Origin: Miscanthus floridulus
Taxonomy: Eukaryota; Streptophyta; Magnoliopsida; Poales; Poaceae
Length of the DNA: 64,000 nt
Reading direction: 5' to 3'
Assembly: GCF_019320115.1 (NCBI RefSeq)
Contig: NC_089593.1
Location: forward strand, 14,040,789-14,104,788
Of the stretch, positions 33,680 to 45,685 are shown piece by piece (the stretch's first letter is position 1; each line of letters opens with the position of its first letter). Position numbers and translations under genes: made by a program. The notes below the pieces were generated by a model, which saw only the letters and a list, made by a program, of their open reading frames with translations, had not been told where the DNA came from and did no database searches.

Positions 33680-35956
33680 TCACCAATTAGACCACGGCGA
33701 CTGCTGCGGTGGGTCATGAGGTACATCGTTTGATGCCGCCGATTGACCCTGCACAAAGAATAGATAAGATTACTTATGATTCGTAACAACCCAGGAAAAA
33801 AATCCATAAAAAGTATGCAATAGATCATCCAACTTTTATTCATATATATATATAAATGTCGCAGATATATATGATACAAAAAGAATGAGGAACAGCAACA
33901 CTCGATCAAATTCCCGCTCAAATCAAATCTAAAAACAAAACCTCGGTTGGTGAATCATGTAGATGTATAGGAGGAGTACTGACGCCTGACGGGGAGGAGC
34001 CACGGCCACGGTGCATAAACAAGGCAGGCGCCCTAGCTCTCTGTTCAGTGTTCACTAGTCGTGGGTTGAGACAGGCCAGTGTCCTAAATGCTGTGGTACT
34101 CCTAGCTAGTAAGTAAAATGCATGCAGCAAGGTCAAGGGAATAATTAAGCTGACAATGTACTAGTAGTAATATTATATAGTATATATTCGCCGTCTTTCT
34201 AGATGGATTCTGCTTTTGGTCACTATAATCAGCACCGGTCCTGTTTGTGTTTGTTTTAGACGAGATCAATGTGAATTACCCTGCTTTGATTCGATGCCCA
34301 TCCCAAGCATGAAGCATGCACTACTTTGAATCTACCACCGGTGCTAGTGTCATCATGGGTCAAAATGTATGCTAGTTTTTGGCTCTCGGTGAGAAAAGAA
34401 GATACCAGATATATACTCTATCTATCTATCTATGCATGGCCATTGGTGATCGGAGAATAAAAGGCGCATGATATGGGCTGGCGATCTGCCGGCAGCCCGG
34501 CACCCATGATGCGGCACGCACCGCAACCAAATCTGCCAAAGCCCAAAGGCGTTGTAGTACTCCTATGCATGCATGGAATACATACAGGCAGCAGCGTGAG
34601 TGGCAGTGCAGTGCATTGGTGTGCAGACGAGACGATGTGGCATGAGAGGCCAGCGAGAGGCAGATGTACGAAGCCCGAGAAAGTGGCAGCACTGTATGTG
34701 CTGGTAAATACTGCAGTAAGCCTTCTCTTGCCCCGATGGATTTATGGAAAGGAAAGGAATTGAAGGACGGAAGGAGCACGAGGACTCGAGGAGATGGTAT
34801 CATGGTAAATTGGTAATGGTAGCCTGGTAGGCCATGTGGAGATGATGAACAGAAGAGAGGAGAGAAGTTGCCTGCAGCGCATGCGTTCCTATTCCAGGTC
34901 CAGCTGCTGCTGGTTTGGTTTCAGTGGGACGGCCGGGCGAGAAAGTGACTGTGTGTGTGAGAGAGAGAGAGGGTAAGTACTAGGCTTGATTCAGAGGGAA
35001 CAGAGGAAGGAGGGGTGGATCAGTGGGTTATTATAATCTAGCTTTATTCTTTTTTTTTTCTCACATTGTTGTTTCTTACAAATTTTGTAATCCAGAACCT
35101 ATAATAAACCCCAAGGATACAAACAACCTAGCTAGATTATCATAATTCATAATCTAGATTATTATAATCTCATTCATAGTTTAGATTCTAGTAATGTAAA
35201 ATTGATCCAAACAAGTCCTTATAGTGCAGGTCGGCTACCACCGCCATTCTCCATGTTCAAAAACTTAACACCCATTGCTAAAGACTAATCAGCACTGGGG
35301 ATAGATGTACTCACAGGAGTGTCTTCAGGAGGACGAGGAGGAAGGAATAGCGCTTGTGGCAGAGGTTCACCCATCTTCGCGCCGAGATGGTGCATCCACT
35401 GAAACATGTGCTCTTGCCTCTGCCGATCAGCGTCAATCTTCGCCTCCAACGCTATTCTCTGCCTCCTCTCTTCTTCAAGCTCGGCCTACAAAATTTCACC
35501 CCAATGTTACAATGGAAATCAAATGTATGTAACAAACAATGAACGACGAATAAAAGAGTAATAACCTGCAAAGTCTGCATGGCGTGCTGTGTACTGGTCG
35601 GCCGTGGGCGTATGGGCGGCCTCTGGCCCGTGTCGCTTGCTTGGATCTGGGAGAGAGTGGGGGTAGTGGCCGTGTCGACGACGCTGTCGCCAAGCCAGTA
35701 CCTGCCATGCTTCTTGCCTCCTCCCACCCTCATGACAAGGTCACCTTCGAAATCCTGGGTGCTCGGATCGTACTCCGGCCCATGGACCGCCTTGGCCGCC
35801 GTTGTGTACTCGATGAGACGGCTGTGGATGGAGGGATTGCTGTACGCCGCGGGGGGGTCCTCCGGGTTGAAGTCGACGGCGGACGTCGCCTTGCCCTTGT
35901 GGGCCATAGCCCATGCCTTCACCTGGGAGCAAGGTGCGCCACCATGTGACGCCGAC
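33680..35956 (-). pseudogene. TNPA-like plant transposase (Transposase_24 family), C-terminal three exons
   Basis: Minus-strand exons 35956-35566, 35485-35315 and 33748-33680 join in frame at canonical sites. They encode HKGKATSAVDFNPEDPPAAY and SNPSIHSRLIEYTTAAKAVH, then FEGDLVMRVGGGKKHGRYWL and TPTLSQIQA. A coiled-coil AELEEERRQRIALEAKIDAD and an MFQWMHHLG segment follow, and the tail is AASNDVPHDPPQQSPWSNW before TGA. This is the typical C-terminal half of the second protein of grass CACTA elements, thought to bind subterminal repeats. N-terminal exons could not be found upstream, so the gene is 5'-truncated or very diverged. No internal stop is seen. Confidence 0.82.
33749..35314. other. 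Oversized last intron of the CACTA-4 TNPA-like gene
   Basis: This 1566-bp intron contains promoter-like single-copy-looking DNA (33950-34980) with GATA and TCTA repeats. An AT-rich segment (35025-35225) ending AATTGATCCAAACAAGTCC may be a MITE. No gene is supported. The excess length suggests insertions into or capture within the intron. Confidence 0.45.
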
Positions 35957-36865
35957 TGTGAAACAAACAGTAAGATCATTAGAAACTATGCAGAAGCAAG
36001 CGTTGGAATACATAAATGAAGTCGGGTTTATTGATCTTAATAATCATAGTCACATATTAGGACAGCACTGTTATGCAAAATGCAAAATGCAAAAAAAAAA
36101 AAAGATTACATCTCTAGTCACATATTAGGAGTTTCCACTTTCAGATTTTCAGCTTTAATGGAATTAGTACTTGAACCAACAGGCTTAAAGAAACTATGAA
36201 TTGTCCTTTTCCTCTACATAACCTAACCGAAAAGAGGATTTGACTATTTGAGATACAAATCAAGTGATAAGATTAAATAAATAAACAAGTGTTGTTTAAG
36301 AAGAGGAAGGGTGGAGGCGAAAGGCAGCATGCCTGGTGTCTGGGCGGCTGGGCCTGGACGTCTGGCCGTCTGGCCGTCTGCCCGTCTCGGTGGCTCGGAG
36401 GCGGAGTCTCGCCGAGTGCTCGAGTCACCGTCTGCCCGTCTCGGTGGCTTGGCCTCTGCTCCTGCCTCCTGCTCCGTCCTGCTGGCTGCTGCTTGCTGTG
36501 TGTGGTAGCTGAACAGACGAGGCCTCTCTGTCAAGGAACAAGATGAACAATGCGGATGGAGTACGAAGAGTCGCGCGTATGCACTGAAATTTTAATACTT
36601 AATGAAGGATTACTGGCCGGGCGGGTGGAGGTCGACGGCCGGGCGAGCGGGCGGGGTGGGGAGGGAGGGGGCCGCGGAGTGGGGAGGGAGGGGGCGCGTG
36701 GGGGGGAGCTCGACGGCGGCGGGTGTGGGGAGCACGATGGAGTGGGGAGGAAGGAGGGCGCGTGGGGGGGAGCTCGACGGCGGCGCGAGGGGAGGGAGGG
36801 TCGACGGCGGCGCGAGTGGGGAGGGAGTGGAGTGGGGAGGAATGGAGAAATGGCCAGAGCCGGCC
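35957..36865. other. Upstream region of the CACTA-4 gene
   Basis: AT-rich to 36300, then strongly GC-biased, with GTCTGGCCGTCTG repeats (36350-36480) and a G-rich tract GGGAGGGAGGGGGC and relatives (36650-36850). Long frames here are compositional. It may be the leader of the minus-strand gene. Confidence 0.4.
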
Positions 36866-36880
36866 CGTGGCCTATTTATT
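36866..36880 (-). promoter_or_regulatory. TATA-like box for the CACTA-4 minus-strand gene
   Basis: On the minus strand AAAATAAATAGG follows directly after the internal repeat cluster (36890-37071), the same arrangement as in CACTA-1 at 515-523. Confidence 0.45.
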
Positions 36881-36889
36881 TTGCGGCCT

Positions 36890-37071
36890 GTTTGCCGAGC
36901 GTCGGCCCGATACGACACTCGGCAACGTTTTTTTAAAAAAATTTCCATCAGTTTGCCGAGTGTCGGCCGATGGCGCACTCGGTAAACTACTTAAAAATCC
37001 CTGTTCTCCCTTAAAAAATTCCATCAGTTTGCCGAGTGCCACCTATGCAGCACTCGGCAAACTCATTTCTA
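36890..37071. repeat. CACTA-4 internal cluster of terminal repeats
   Basis: Three inverted pairs of TTTGCCGAGTG/CACTCGGCAAA lie more than 1.1 kb from the right terminus. Confidence 0.85.
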
Positions 37072-37880
37072 TATTTCATGCTACCCTTTTCTTTCCTCTA
37101 CTTAATTAATTTCCTCTATTTCATGTTTCACTAATTTCATGAAATGAACTTGCATTACACTTTGTTAGGTGCACTCACAAATGTATATTTCAAGCTTGTA
37201 CAAAAATTGGACTATTATTTCCTGTGTTTGTATATCACGCATATAAAATTCAATAATTGAGACGAAAGAATTAAAATTACGAAATGGCTCTGAAAAATTA
37301 CCAAAAATTCACAAGAAACGATCTTTGTTCTCTATTATATATACAAAAAAAATTTGAAGTGAAACTCTAAATCGACATTCAAATTGTCTCCTCATCTTAC
37401 CGGATCTTTCTCACATCTCAGAAACTTCTCCGGAGATGATCCGATTTGTAAGCAACGTACGTGTCAACTTTGCCGAAACACTCTCAATTTTTTACCATAG
37501 CCTCCACGTATGATATCATGACAACTCGACGAATTTCATGATTTTCAGACTTCGTTTGTTTTTTATAGAATTTTCAGACGTTTCCGCCACGCGTTTCTGC
37601 TCATGTTTCGCGAACACAATGTTCGAGATTTCTGGTCTAGCCTTGGATATGGTATCAAAACAAACTCAGTGAAAAGAATATCATTTTTTTATTCACTTTT
37701 TTCGGATATTCGAAGCACTTGCAGTTCAAATCCAAAAAATTACCGAAAATTCATTTGACTAAAATAAATTGATGAAATATAGTAAAATAACTCAGAAATG
37801 TACATTACTTGAACAGAGAGCAACAGGTATTGTAATACAACAGTACAAAAAGTTTGGGGGGGGGCAAAATCAAAAAAAAA
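37072..37880. other. Family-specific AT-rich module of CACTA-4
   Basis: 37440-37650 matches the inverted-repeat arm of CACTA-3 (TACCATAGCCTCCACGTATG, TTTTTTATAGAATTTT, CATGTTTCGCGAACA). The rest is AT-rich with no gene. Confidence 0.65.
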
Positions 37881-37882
37881 AA

Positions 37883-38200
37883 AGTTTGCCGAGTGTAAGA
37901 TTCTGACACTCGGCATATAACACCGTTTGCCGAGTGTCAAAAGGTGATACTCGGTATCGATGTGTGTTTGCCGAGTGTTGTATTTTGGCACTCGGCATAT
38001 AGGATAACGGAGATCGATGGTGTTACTAGACATGATGTTGCCGTGTGCCTATTTTTTGCCGAGTGTAGGCACTCGGTATAAACTGTTATGCCATGAGTTT
38101 TATTTTTGCCGAGTGTCGTCTTTGGGACACTCGGCAAACACCATGTTTGCCGAGTGCCCGAAATCGTGCCCACGGCAAAGGTGGGGACACTCGGCAACTT
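37883..38200. repeat. CACTA-4 subterminal repeats (map right)
   Basis: Eight or more copies of TTTGCCGAGTGT/ACACTCGGCA in both orientations before the right terminus. Confidence 0.88.
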
Positions 38201-38217
38201 AGGTGTTTCCGGTAGTG

Positions 38218-39708
38218 TGGTCACCATTTGATTGAAGGCTTAACAACCTCGATGTGCATCTCTCTCTCTCTGTGACTCTGTCTCTCCCTCTCTCTCCAAA
38301 ACTCTCTCTCTCTCTCTCTGATTCCAATGTAAATTTTAGCAATTACATTAATGGACGTTTTTTACTTTGCAGTCTAGAACTATTCCACTTTGGTTTGCAC
38401 CGAATCGTTCCTCTGTATCCTAATCTTTCCTGGTTTTGCCTGTACCTTTTGATTTTGCATAGGATTTGGACCTCTTGGTTTTTGCGCAGGATTTGGATTT
38501 TCACTTTGCTCTCGATCTGTCCCCCACCTTGATTTTGCTTTGGATTTCTGTTCTGCTCTCCCTACGGATCCACCAAAGCTCTTTTATTTCGCAAAGTACT
38601 CTACTCCTCCCTCCGGGTCTACTCCCACCACTTGATTTTGTGTTGGATTTCTAAGGCAAAGTTTTTTTTCCCATCCATTAATGCATGTGATGAATCTATG
38701 CACACCTTTTTAGTGAGGAAAGATATATATAAGCTGATGTCCAGTTCTAGTGAGGTACTGGGCAATCTGTCATTCCTTCCTGCTGGTCCATTTATTCTTC
38801 AGTGCCCTTTAGTTGCTGCTTCTTGCACTTTTGAGCAATCTGTACTTTTCTATGTATATGCCCAGATCCCAGGATGCTCCTAGAACATGATCGAGTGATA
38901 AAATATTGTATTCGGAGGCCTAAGAAATTATAAGTTTCAATTCTTTGTTTTGAAAGCACAATATATTTATGAGTTCTTTAATCATGTCTGATTCCAATGT
39001 AAATTTTGGCATTACATTAATGGACGTTTTTACTTTGCCGTCTAGACCTATTCCACTTTGGTCTACATCTTAGGTTAGCAGTTAGCAGGTACACTTTTAT
39101 TTCTTCCTTTATATTATATTAGTTTCTATAGTACTTTGGAATTTGCAATTTTTTCTTGCCGTATATTTATTTCCTATGTGCTCATCCATCTGGATTATAG
39201 ACTTGTGATGTGAAGAACTTGTAGTCGTTCCTATGTGCTCATATAGTGTACACCTCATTCCTAGGTAGTTGCTTCCTGAAGATTTTTATATCCACAGGCA
39301 TATTAATTACATGATAACTGTGAATTAAAATTTCATATATCATTCTTTCATGTATCATTTTTACATTAGTGACAACCCTTGATCTGAATGCTCTGAATTT
39401 CCGTCAAGTGTTAATTCCTAATATTTGGAACATACTTTATTTTATATAGCATTTTAAAAGTTTATGTTTTTTGCTAGTTTTAATGCTCTCTAGGACTTAC
39501 TAGTCTCCACAGCAACCACATTCCCCCAGTTTGGCAAATTTTCAGGTAAGTTTAGTAGTTCTGAACTGCAGTTCTAATAGATTTGTTGAATTTGGGTGCT
39601 GCTTTCTATCTAGAACCCACCCTCCCTTTTATATCTACTTACTCTCGTTTTCGAAAATGATTATAATGTCGAAAATGTTCAGTTTTAGTGCTAATTTAGG
39701 GTTGGCAG
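38218..39708. other. Host or older repeat DNA left of CACTA-2
   Basis: CT microsatellite (38264-38321) and intron-like T-rich DNA. A segment of about 75 bp (38319-38395) starting GATTCCAATGTAAATTTTAG is repeated at 38990-39066. No protein-coding gene could be supported. The sequence resumes at 58532 after the CACTA-2 insertion. Confidence 0.5.
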
Positions 39709-39719
39709 CACGCCAGATT

Positions 39720-39985
39720 TGCACATCACTGCCGGCATCATCCCTGCCGGATTTGTGAGAACCGGAAGTAATGTACCTTCACTGTCAGTTATGAGCTTGA
39801 AAATAAAAAAATGATTGGGGCTGGGCTAAAACCGGCAGTGAAGGACCACATTACTGCCGGTTTGTGGCTTGAACCGGCAGTGTTTTGGCAGCCACTCATC
39901 ACTGCCGGTTTAAGCCAAGAGCCAACAGTGATTGTGCTCTATTACTGTCGGTTCTAGCCAAGAACCGACGGTGATAAGCCTACAA
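39720..39985. repeat. CACTA-2 left subterminal repeats
   Basis: ATCACTGCCGGTTT and AACCGGCAGTGA alternate about ten times, some diverged to CTGTCGG. Confidence 0.85.
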
Positions 39986-40613
39986 CACAAAAAGCTGCAG
40001 CCGTCCTCTCCTTCCTCCTATCTTCCATCCCGAGAACAGAGGCGCGTGTTTGGACCCTTCCCTCCATTGCTGCGGCTGCTCTTCACCATGAAGCTAGTGC
40101 TTGGATTTTGAAGAATGGCTTGATCTTTTTGCTTTAAGGTTAGTAACAAACATCCACTTCTTTGATTTTGTTGCTTAATTAGCTTCGTTTTAATGGCTAC
40201 ATTGCTTGATTCTCATTCTAGTTCTTTCTCCATTCTAGAGAGCATTTTTCCAATTGGATATTTGTGCAAGGCTCAAATTGTGGTGAATCCATCATCCAAA
40301 AGGTTGGTGTCTATGAACACATTTAAATTCCTAGCTAATTATTCCATGGTGGTCAAGATCATCATTTTTAGTATGTGATGCTATAATTAGTTCTTAGAAG
40401 TAGAGTAGAATAGTTGTTCTTCAATATTGTGCAATAATTGTTTTTACTACGATTTTCAATTTACAGGGCCGGGGCTACTAATTTCAATTTTTCAATAATT
40501 AGTGTACAATAATGTTTTCCAAAAATGGTACTTTCGAGCTACAATTGTTGTTCATGAAGCTCAATTTCTTATTAATTCTTTGTAATTACTGTCTCAGTAT
40601 TTTTTGTGTAGAG

Positions 40614-43600
40614 ATGGATCGAGAGTGGATGCATCTGTCCCGAACAGACAAGCGGTACATGCATGGCGTCAGCCAGTTTATCACCGATGCCAAAGCCCAT
40701 GCTGGGAATGGAAACCCTGTCTTCTGCCCATGCAAAGATTGCAAGAATCATAGGACTTTCGTCAAATTGAGTCTATACGATCGCACATGATTACCAGGGG
40801 TTCATGCCAAACTATACGATATGGACTATGCATGGCGAGGTTTGTGTGAATGTTCTGCAGAAAAACGATGATGATGTGGACATGCCTGACGTAGCCATCA
40901 ACGATGCTGATGAGGAACCCGGTGTCAACACGGAACCTATGGCCACAGTTAATAATGTGTTTAGGGACACGCTAGCTGACGACACCGAGGATAACGATGG
41001 CATTTCTCAGCTGCTACGTAATGTAGAGACCGGGTGTCTTAGTGTAAGACAGCTGAGAAAGCTAGAGAAAATGAGACAAGATGGCAAAACACCATTGTAT
41101 AGAAATTGTCCAATGAGCAAACTGGAAGCCAACATCATGCTGTTAGAGTTCAAATCGACAAACGGATTGAGCGATAAAGGCTTCGATCAGTTGTTAGGTA
41201 TAATAAGGAAAATGCTCCCAGAAAAAATGAGTTGCCAGAAAATACATACTTGGCCAAGTAAATGATTTGCCCCATCAGCATCGAGGTTGAAAAAATCCAC
41301 GTGTGTTCCAATAATTGCATATTGTACCGTGGAGAAAAATACAAAGACTTGGACAAGTGCCCCAAGGTGAAGCTCCACAGTACAAGGAAGGGCTGTCAGA
41401 TGAGGGTACCAAGACCAGAGGAGATCCCGTAAAGGTCGTTTGGTATTTCCCTATAGCTCCCCAGGTGCATAGGCTGTTTGCATGTGCAAAGTTAGCCAAG
41501 CTGTTGCGCTGGCATGACAAAGAGCGTAAGAAAGATACAGTGATGAGGCACCTCGCCGATCGGCATGATTAGAGGACTATCAATACTATGTTCTATAAGG
41601 ACATCGGTGGAGAGGTAAGGCACCTTTGGTTTGCTTTGAGCACAGATGGGACGAATCCTTTCGACTAGGTTAGAAGCAATCATAGCACCTGGCCAGTGAC
41701 GCTCTGTATATACAACCTTCCACCTTGGGTCTGTATGAAGCGGTCGTACATCCAGATGCCACTACTGATCCAAGGGCCAAGATAGCCTGGGAATGACATC
41801 GATGTGTTTCTGGAACCAGTGATCGATGAACTAGTGGAGATGTTTGAAAAGGGTGTGCCGGATGTTTGGGACGAATATAAAAAGGAACATGTCACGATCA
41901 AGGGAGTAGTTATCGCTACAATCACCGACCTGCTAGGTCGAGGTTCGTTATCCGGAGAGAAGACAAAAAGCTATACTGGATGTGTCGAGTGATTGGACGA
42001 CACCGATGCGGTAAATCTGCCAAATAACTCAAAGATAGTTTATATGGGACACCGTAGGTTTCTACCTAAGGATCACCCTTACCACAGGAACAGAAAAGAT
42101 TTTAACGGTGCTATTGAGAAACGCTTAGCTCCAAAATATCGAGACGGGCCTATGATACTTCGAGAACTCAACAAACTAGAGGTTGTCCTTAGGAAGGGGG
42201 ACAATGCAGTAGCAGCACCTGATGAGAGCGTTTGAAAGAAAAAATCAGTTTTTTGGAAACTACCTTACTGGCCATTTCTGAGTGTACGCCACTGTCTTGA
42301 TCCCATGCACATCACTAAAAATGTGTGTGCTAACACTCTTAACACCTTGATGGACACTGGGGGGACATCAAAGGATTCACTAGCCACATGCTTGGACATG
42401 CAACACTTGGGAATCAGGAAGGAGCTGCAACCCATGGAGCTAGAGAATGGCTAGTTCGAACCTCTAGTTGCATCATGGACATTGAAGAAGGAAGAAAAGC
42501 GTGTGCTTATTTCTTTCTTCAATGAATTTAAAGTCCTGATGGGCTACTGTGCGAACCCGAAGAGGCTAGTGAACATGAGAGAACTCAAGTTCAACTATGG
42601 CCCTATGAAGGCCCATGACTGTCATGTCATTATGACTCACTGCTCCTTGTTGCCCTGCGTGGTATCCCCCCCAATCATAAAGCTTTGCTCATTCTTCAAT
42701 GCGATTATAAAAAAGGTCATTGATGTGTCCACGCTAGAGCAGCTGCAGTGGGACATAGCCGAAACTCTCGTTAGGCTTGAGATGCATTTCCCGCCGACTT
42801 ACTTTGATATCTCATTGCATCTGCTCATTCATCTTGTTGACCAAATTAGAGCCATTGGCCTAATATACCTGCATCAGATGTTTCATTTCGAAAGATTGAT
42901 GAAAGTTTTCAGGAGGTATATTAGGAACAGATTTAGGCCAGAAGGGGGCATGGTTGAAGGATGGTTAATGGAGGAGGCCATTGAGTTCTGCACATATTAT
43001 CTAGACATCAAAAGGGCCGGAGTTCTAGAATCTTGTCATGAGGGAAGACTACGTGGCAAAGGAACAATCGGAGAGAAATTTGTTACAGTAGACGACCCTA
43101 TTTTTTTAGACATGCATAGTTTGCTGTTCTCTAGCAAGCCGAGGGTGTGATGCCATACATTGATGAGCACAGGCAATCGCTGCAAACTCTGTATCCGAGC
43201 AGGTCATAGGCTTGGCTGGATAAAAAAACATAAGGAGGAATTTGTCAGCTGGTTGCGACGTCGCTTGCTTGGAATAAAGTTGGGTAATCAACTGGATGCT
43301 TTAGCCAAGGGGCCTTCGAGTACATATCTTAAGTACCAAGGGTATGAGATCAATGGATTCACATTTTACACAAAAAAGCAAGATGGAAAGAGCACATACC
43401 AAAATTGTGGTGTTCGTTTTGATGTTCACGACGAGAATGGCAACGTGCAGGTGACATACTATGGTTTCATAGAGGAGATATAGGAGCTAGCCTATGGTCC
43501 ATTGAAGGCAGCTCTTTTTCGCTGCCAGTGGGTTTGGCTCGAGGAAATCAACACTGACAGCGAAGGGTTCACTACCATTGATCTCACTAAGGCCGCATAC

Positions 43601-43876
43601 AGAGACGACCCATTCGTCCTTGCTAGAGATGTTATGCAAGTCTTTTATGCAAGGGACAACAAGACAAAATGAAGGCTAAAAGTAGTCCTAGAAGGGAAAA
43701 GGAAGATTGTTGGTGTCGATGGAGTGACGGACGACGAAGACTACAGGGGCTATCAGGAAATGCATCCATTCGGGGCGAACGTACCCCTACCTATCCTTCA
43801 AGAGGATGACGAACCTGCTTACGTACGAATTGATCACAATGAGGCCCTTATTGTTGATGCACCTAAAGATAGTTAG
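40614..43876 (+). pseudogene. TNP2-like CACTA transposase of CACTA-2 (heavily broken)
   Basis: A leader intron seems to end at 40611, just before the ATG. The N-terminal transposase-associated domain shows CPCKDCKNHRTF. The core shows CSNNCILYRGEKYKD, STDGTNPFD (the conserved Asp is kept, unlike in CACTA-1) and PWISSGI-region homology. The DUF4218 part is a long intact stretch (42482-43150, FPPTYFDISLHLLIHLVDQI). The DUF4216 part has GYEINGFTFYTKKQDG. The frame shifts near 40760, 41250, 41350 and 43150. In one continuous frame there are stops at 41570, 41666, 41783, 41990, 42233 and 42452, and another at 43481. Most can be explained by one transition from Gln, Arg or Trp codons. Confidence 0.88.
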
Positions 43877-45424
43877 ACTAATGTTAACTATGTAATCATT
43901 ATGCAGATGTTGTATCAGTAATTCGCACTGAATATCTAATTTATATTTTGTGCGCATCTCTATAATTTAATTATTGACTATGTAATCAAATATTAAGATG
44001 ATGTTCACAAATACTATTATTTGATAATTACAGACCATTAATTAATTATCATAGAATTAAATAATCAAGACATAATTTTTGTGTTATTTTAGAATATAAA
44101 CTAACTGCATTATTTCTATTAATAAATAAATAAAGAAAAGCAAACTAACCAAACTCCCTATCCTAGCTCAGCGGTTAAGGCCGCACACTCTGTACTCTGA
44201 GACCCTCACTCGAATCCCAGGCGGACCAAACTTTTTTGATTTTGCATTTATTATTTAGTAGTGCATTATGATGGGATAAAAGAAAAAAAATAAAACCATT
44301 CTAACCGAACTCCCTATCCTAACTCAGCGGTTCAAACTTTTTATATTTTTTACAAAAAGGCTGCGATGGCAGACCACGCACTCTCGACCCCGTGACCCGC
44401 GTTCGAATCTCAGGCGGGCCAAACTTTTTATATTTTTTACAAAAGGCTGCGATGGCAGGCTCCAAACCGACAATGTTTTTTTATATTTTTTTACTAAAAG
44501 ATCTCGGCAGGGCCCTTCACTGTCGATTTTGGTTTTAAAACCGACAGTGATAGCTTCTATCACTGTCGAGTTTTAAACTAAAACTGATAGTGATGTGTAG
44601 ATGCTTCCCATATGCCAACAATGCTCCCATGACCACAACAATTGGAACACTGCTCCCATGTACCCCGATAACTTTAGTTCAGAAATAAAAATGTACCACG
44701 ACTGCTAGCCCCTATAAAATGACCCTCGGTCAGGAGCTAGCCTCTCCATGCATGTTGATTTCAGCCAGGCCTTATCAGCCATGATACAATGTTTTCCTCT
44801 CACAACAAACCACATATATCATTATGCATCGTAGTCCACCAAAATGGTGCACACATGAGGTACTAGAGGAATACTACTGAAGATAGAGCAACGCCGAAGA
44901 TTAGAGATGCCACGAGGTTCACAGAGCCATCCGCTGTGGTGCGCTCTAGACTATATGTCCAGAGAGACCTGGTGTGCTCTCGGCAATTTCCTGTCCCGGA
45001 GCAGCATTGGTTCATCGGTGTGGTGCCGAGCTGAATCCAATGTGCTCTGGACTATACCGAGAAAAAGGCCATGTACAACAGAGGCATGGATTCATCGATG
45101 TCACCTTATCATCTCCAACCGGTATAGCTCGTAGACCACCTCAATGTTGTTGTTTGACCCTAGTTGGTGCTAGAAGAATGCTACTGAGGTGTTTAAATTA
45201 TAATGTGTTGATACACATCGATGATAACATTGACCAGTACGCAAATAGGTCTTTATTATCATATATGGAATTTTAGTGTAAGGTCTTTGTTATCGTATAT
45301 GTAACTTATTTCTAACTTTTTGTAATTTTTTGATGTATTTCAGTACTATCTAAATAAATATATCATTCTTGTTAAAACTTTTCTACTGTAGTATCTAAAT
45401 AAATATATCCTTTACATATATGCA
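43877..45424. other. Spacer with tRNA-like segments and an internal terminal-repeat pair
   Basis: AT-rich DNA. tRNA-like segments lie at 44160-44226 (TAGCTCAGCGGTTAAGG with CACTCGAATCCCAGG) and 44350-44420 (GCGTTCGAATCTCAGGCG). Diverged terminal repeats lie at 44515-44595. No gene is supported at 44600-45420. Confidence 0.5.
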
Positions 45425-45550
45425 CCTTCACTGTTGGTTCTATTTAGAAACCGACAGTGATAGCCACCTTCACTGTCGGTTCTATTTAGAAACCGGCAGT
45501 GATAGCCACCTTCACTGTCGGTTCTATTTAAAAACCGGTAGTGATGTCCA
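45425..45550. repeat. CACTA-2 internal cluster of terminal repeats
   Basis: Three near-identical tandem units of about 42 bp, each with CTTCACTGTCGGTTCTATTT and its complement AAACCGACAGTGATAG. Confidence 0.9.
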
Positions 45551-45560
45551 TGCCCCCCTG

Positions 45561-45567
45561 TATAAAA
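45561..45567 (+). promoter_or_regulatory. TATA box of the unknown CACTA-2 gene
   Basis: TATAAAA lies about 15 bp after the internal repeat cluster and about 120 bp upstream of the ATG at 45686. Confidence 0.6.
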
Positions 45568-45685
45568 CAAACTGTCGGCCACATACATCGATCCCACCCA
45601 CCCATGAACTCTCTCAGTCTCATTTCTCATGTTTCACTCTCACTTCTCAAGACATCCACTCTCTCTCTCTCTACGTGATTTGGTC

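Larger units (their letters stand above)
32855..38217 (-). mobile_element. CACTA-4, CACTA element of the GCCGAGTGC family with a minus-strand TNPA-like gene
   Basis: The left end is CACTACCGGACTCC and the right end, complementary strand, CACTACCGGAAACACC. Both lead into TTTGCCGAGTGC repeats. The 3-bp flanks are ATG on the left and TGG on the right, so no target duplication is evident. That could be mutation, or the two ends could come from different copies. The interior holds a TNPA-like gene (33680-35956) but no TNP2, so it is a deletion derivative. Gene direction shows that the biological 5' end is the right side. Confidence 0.75.

Noticed and set aside
34988..35225. MITE at 34988-35225
   Set aside because: An AT-rich segment with end sequence like known grass elements, but matching inverted ends and a target duplication could not be shown.
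36550..37109. Frames of 122-128 codons upstream of the CACTA-4 gene
   Set aside because: They arise from the GGGAGGGAGG tract and run into terminal repeats; no domain.
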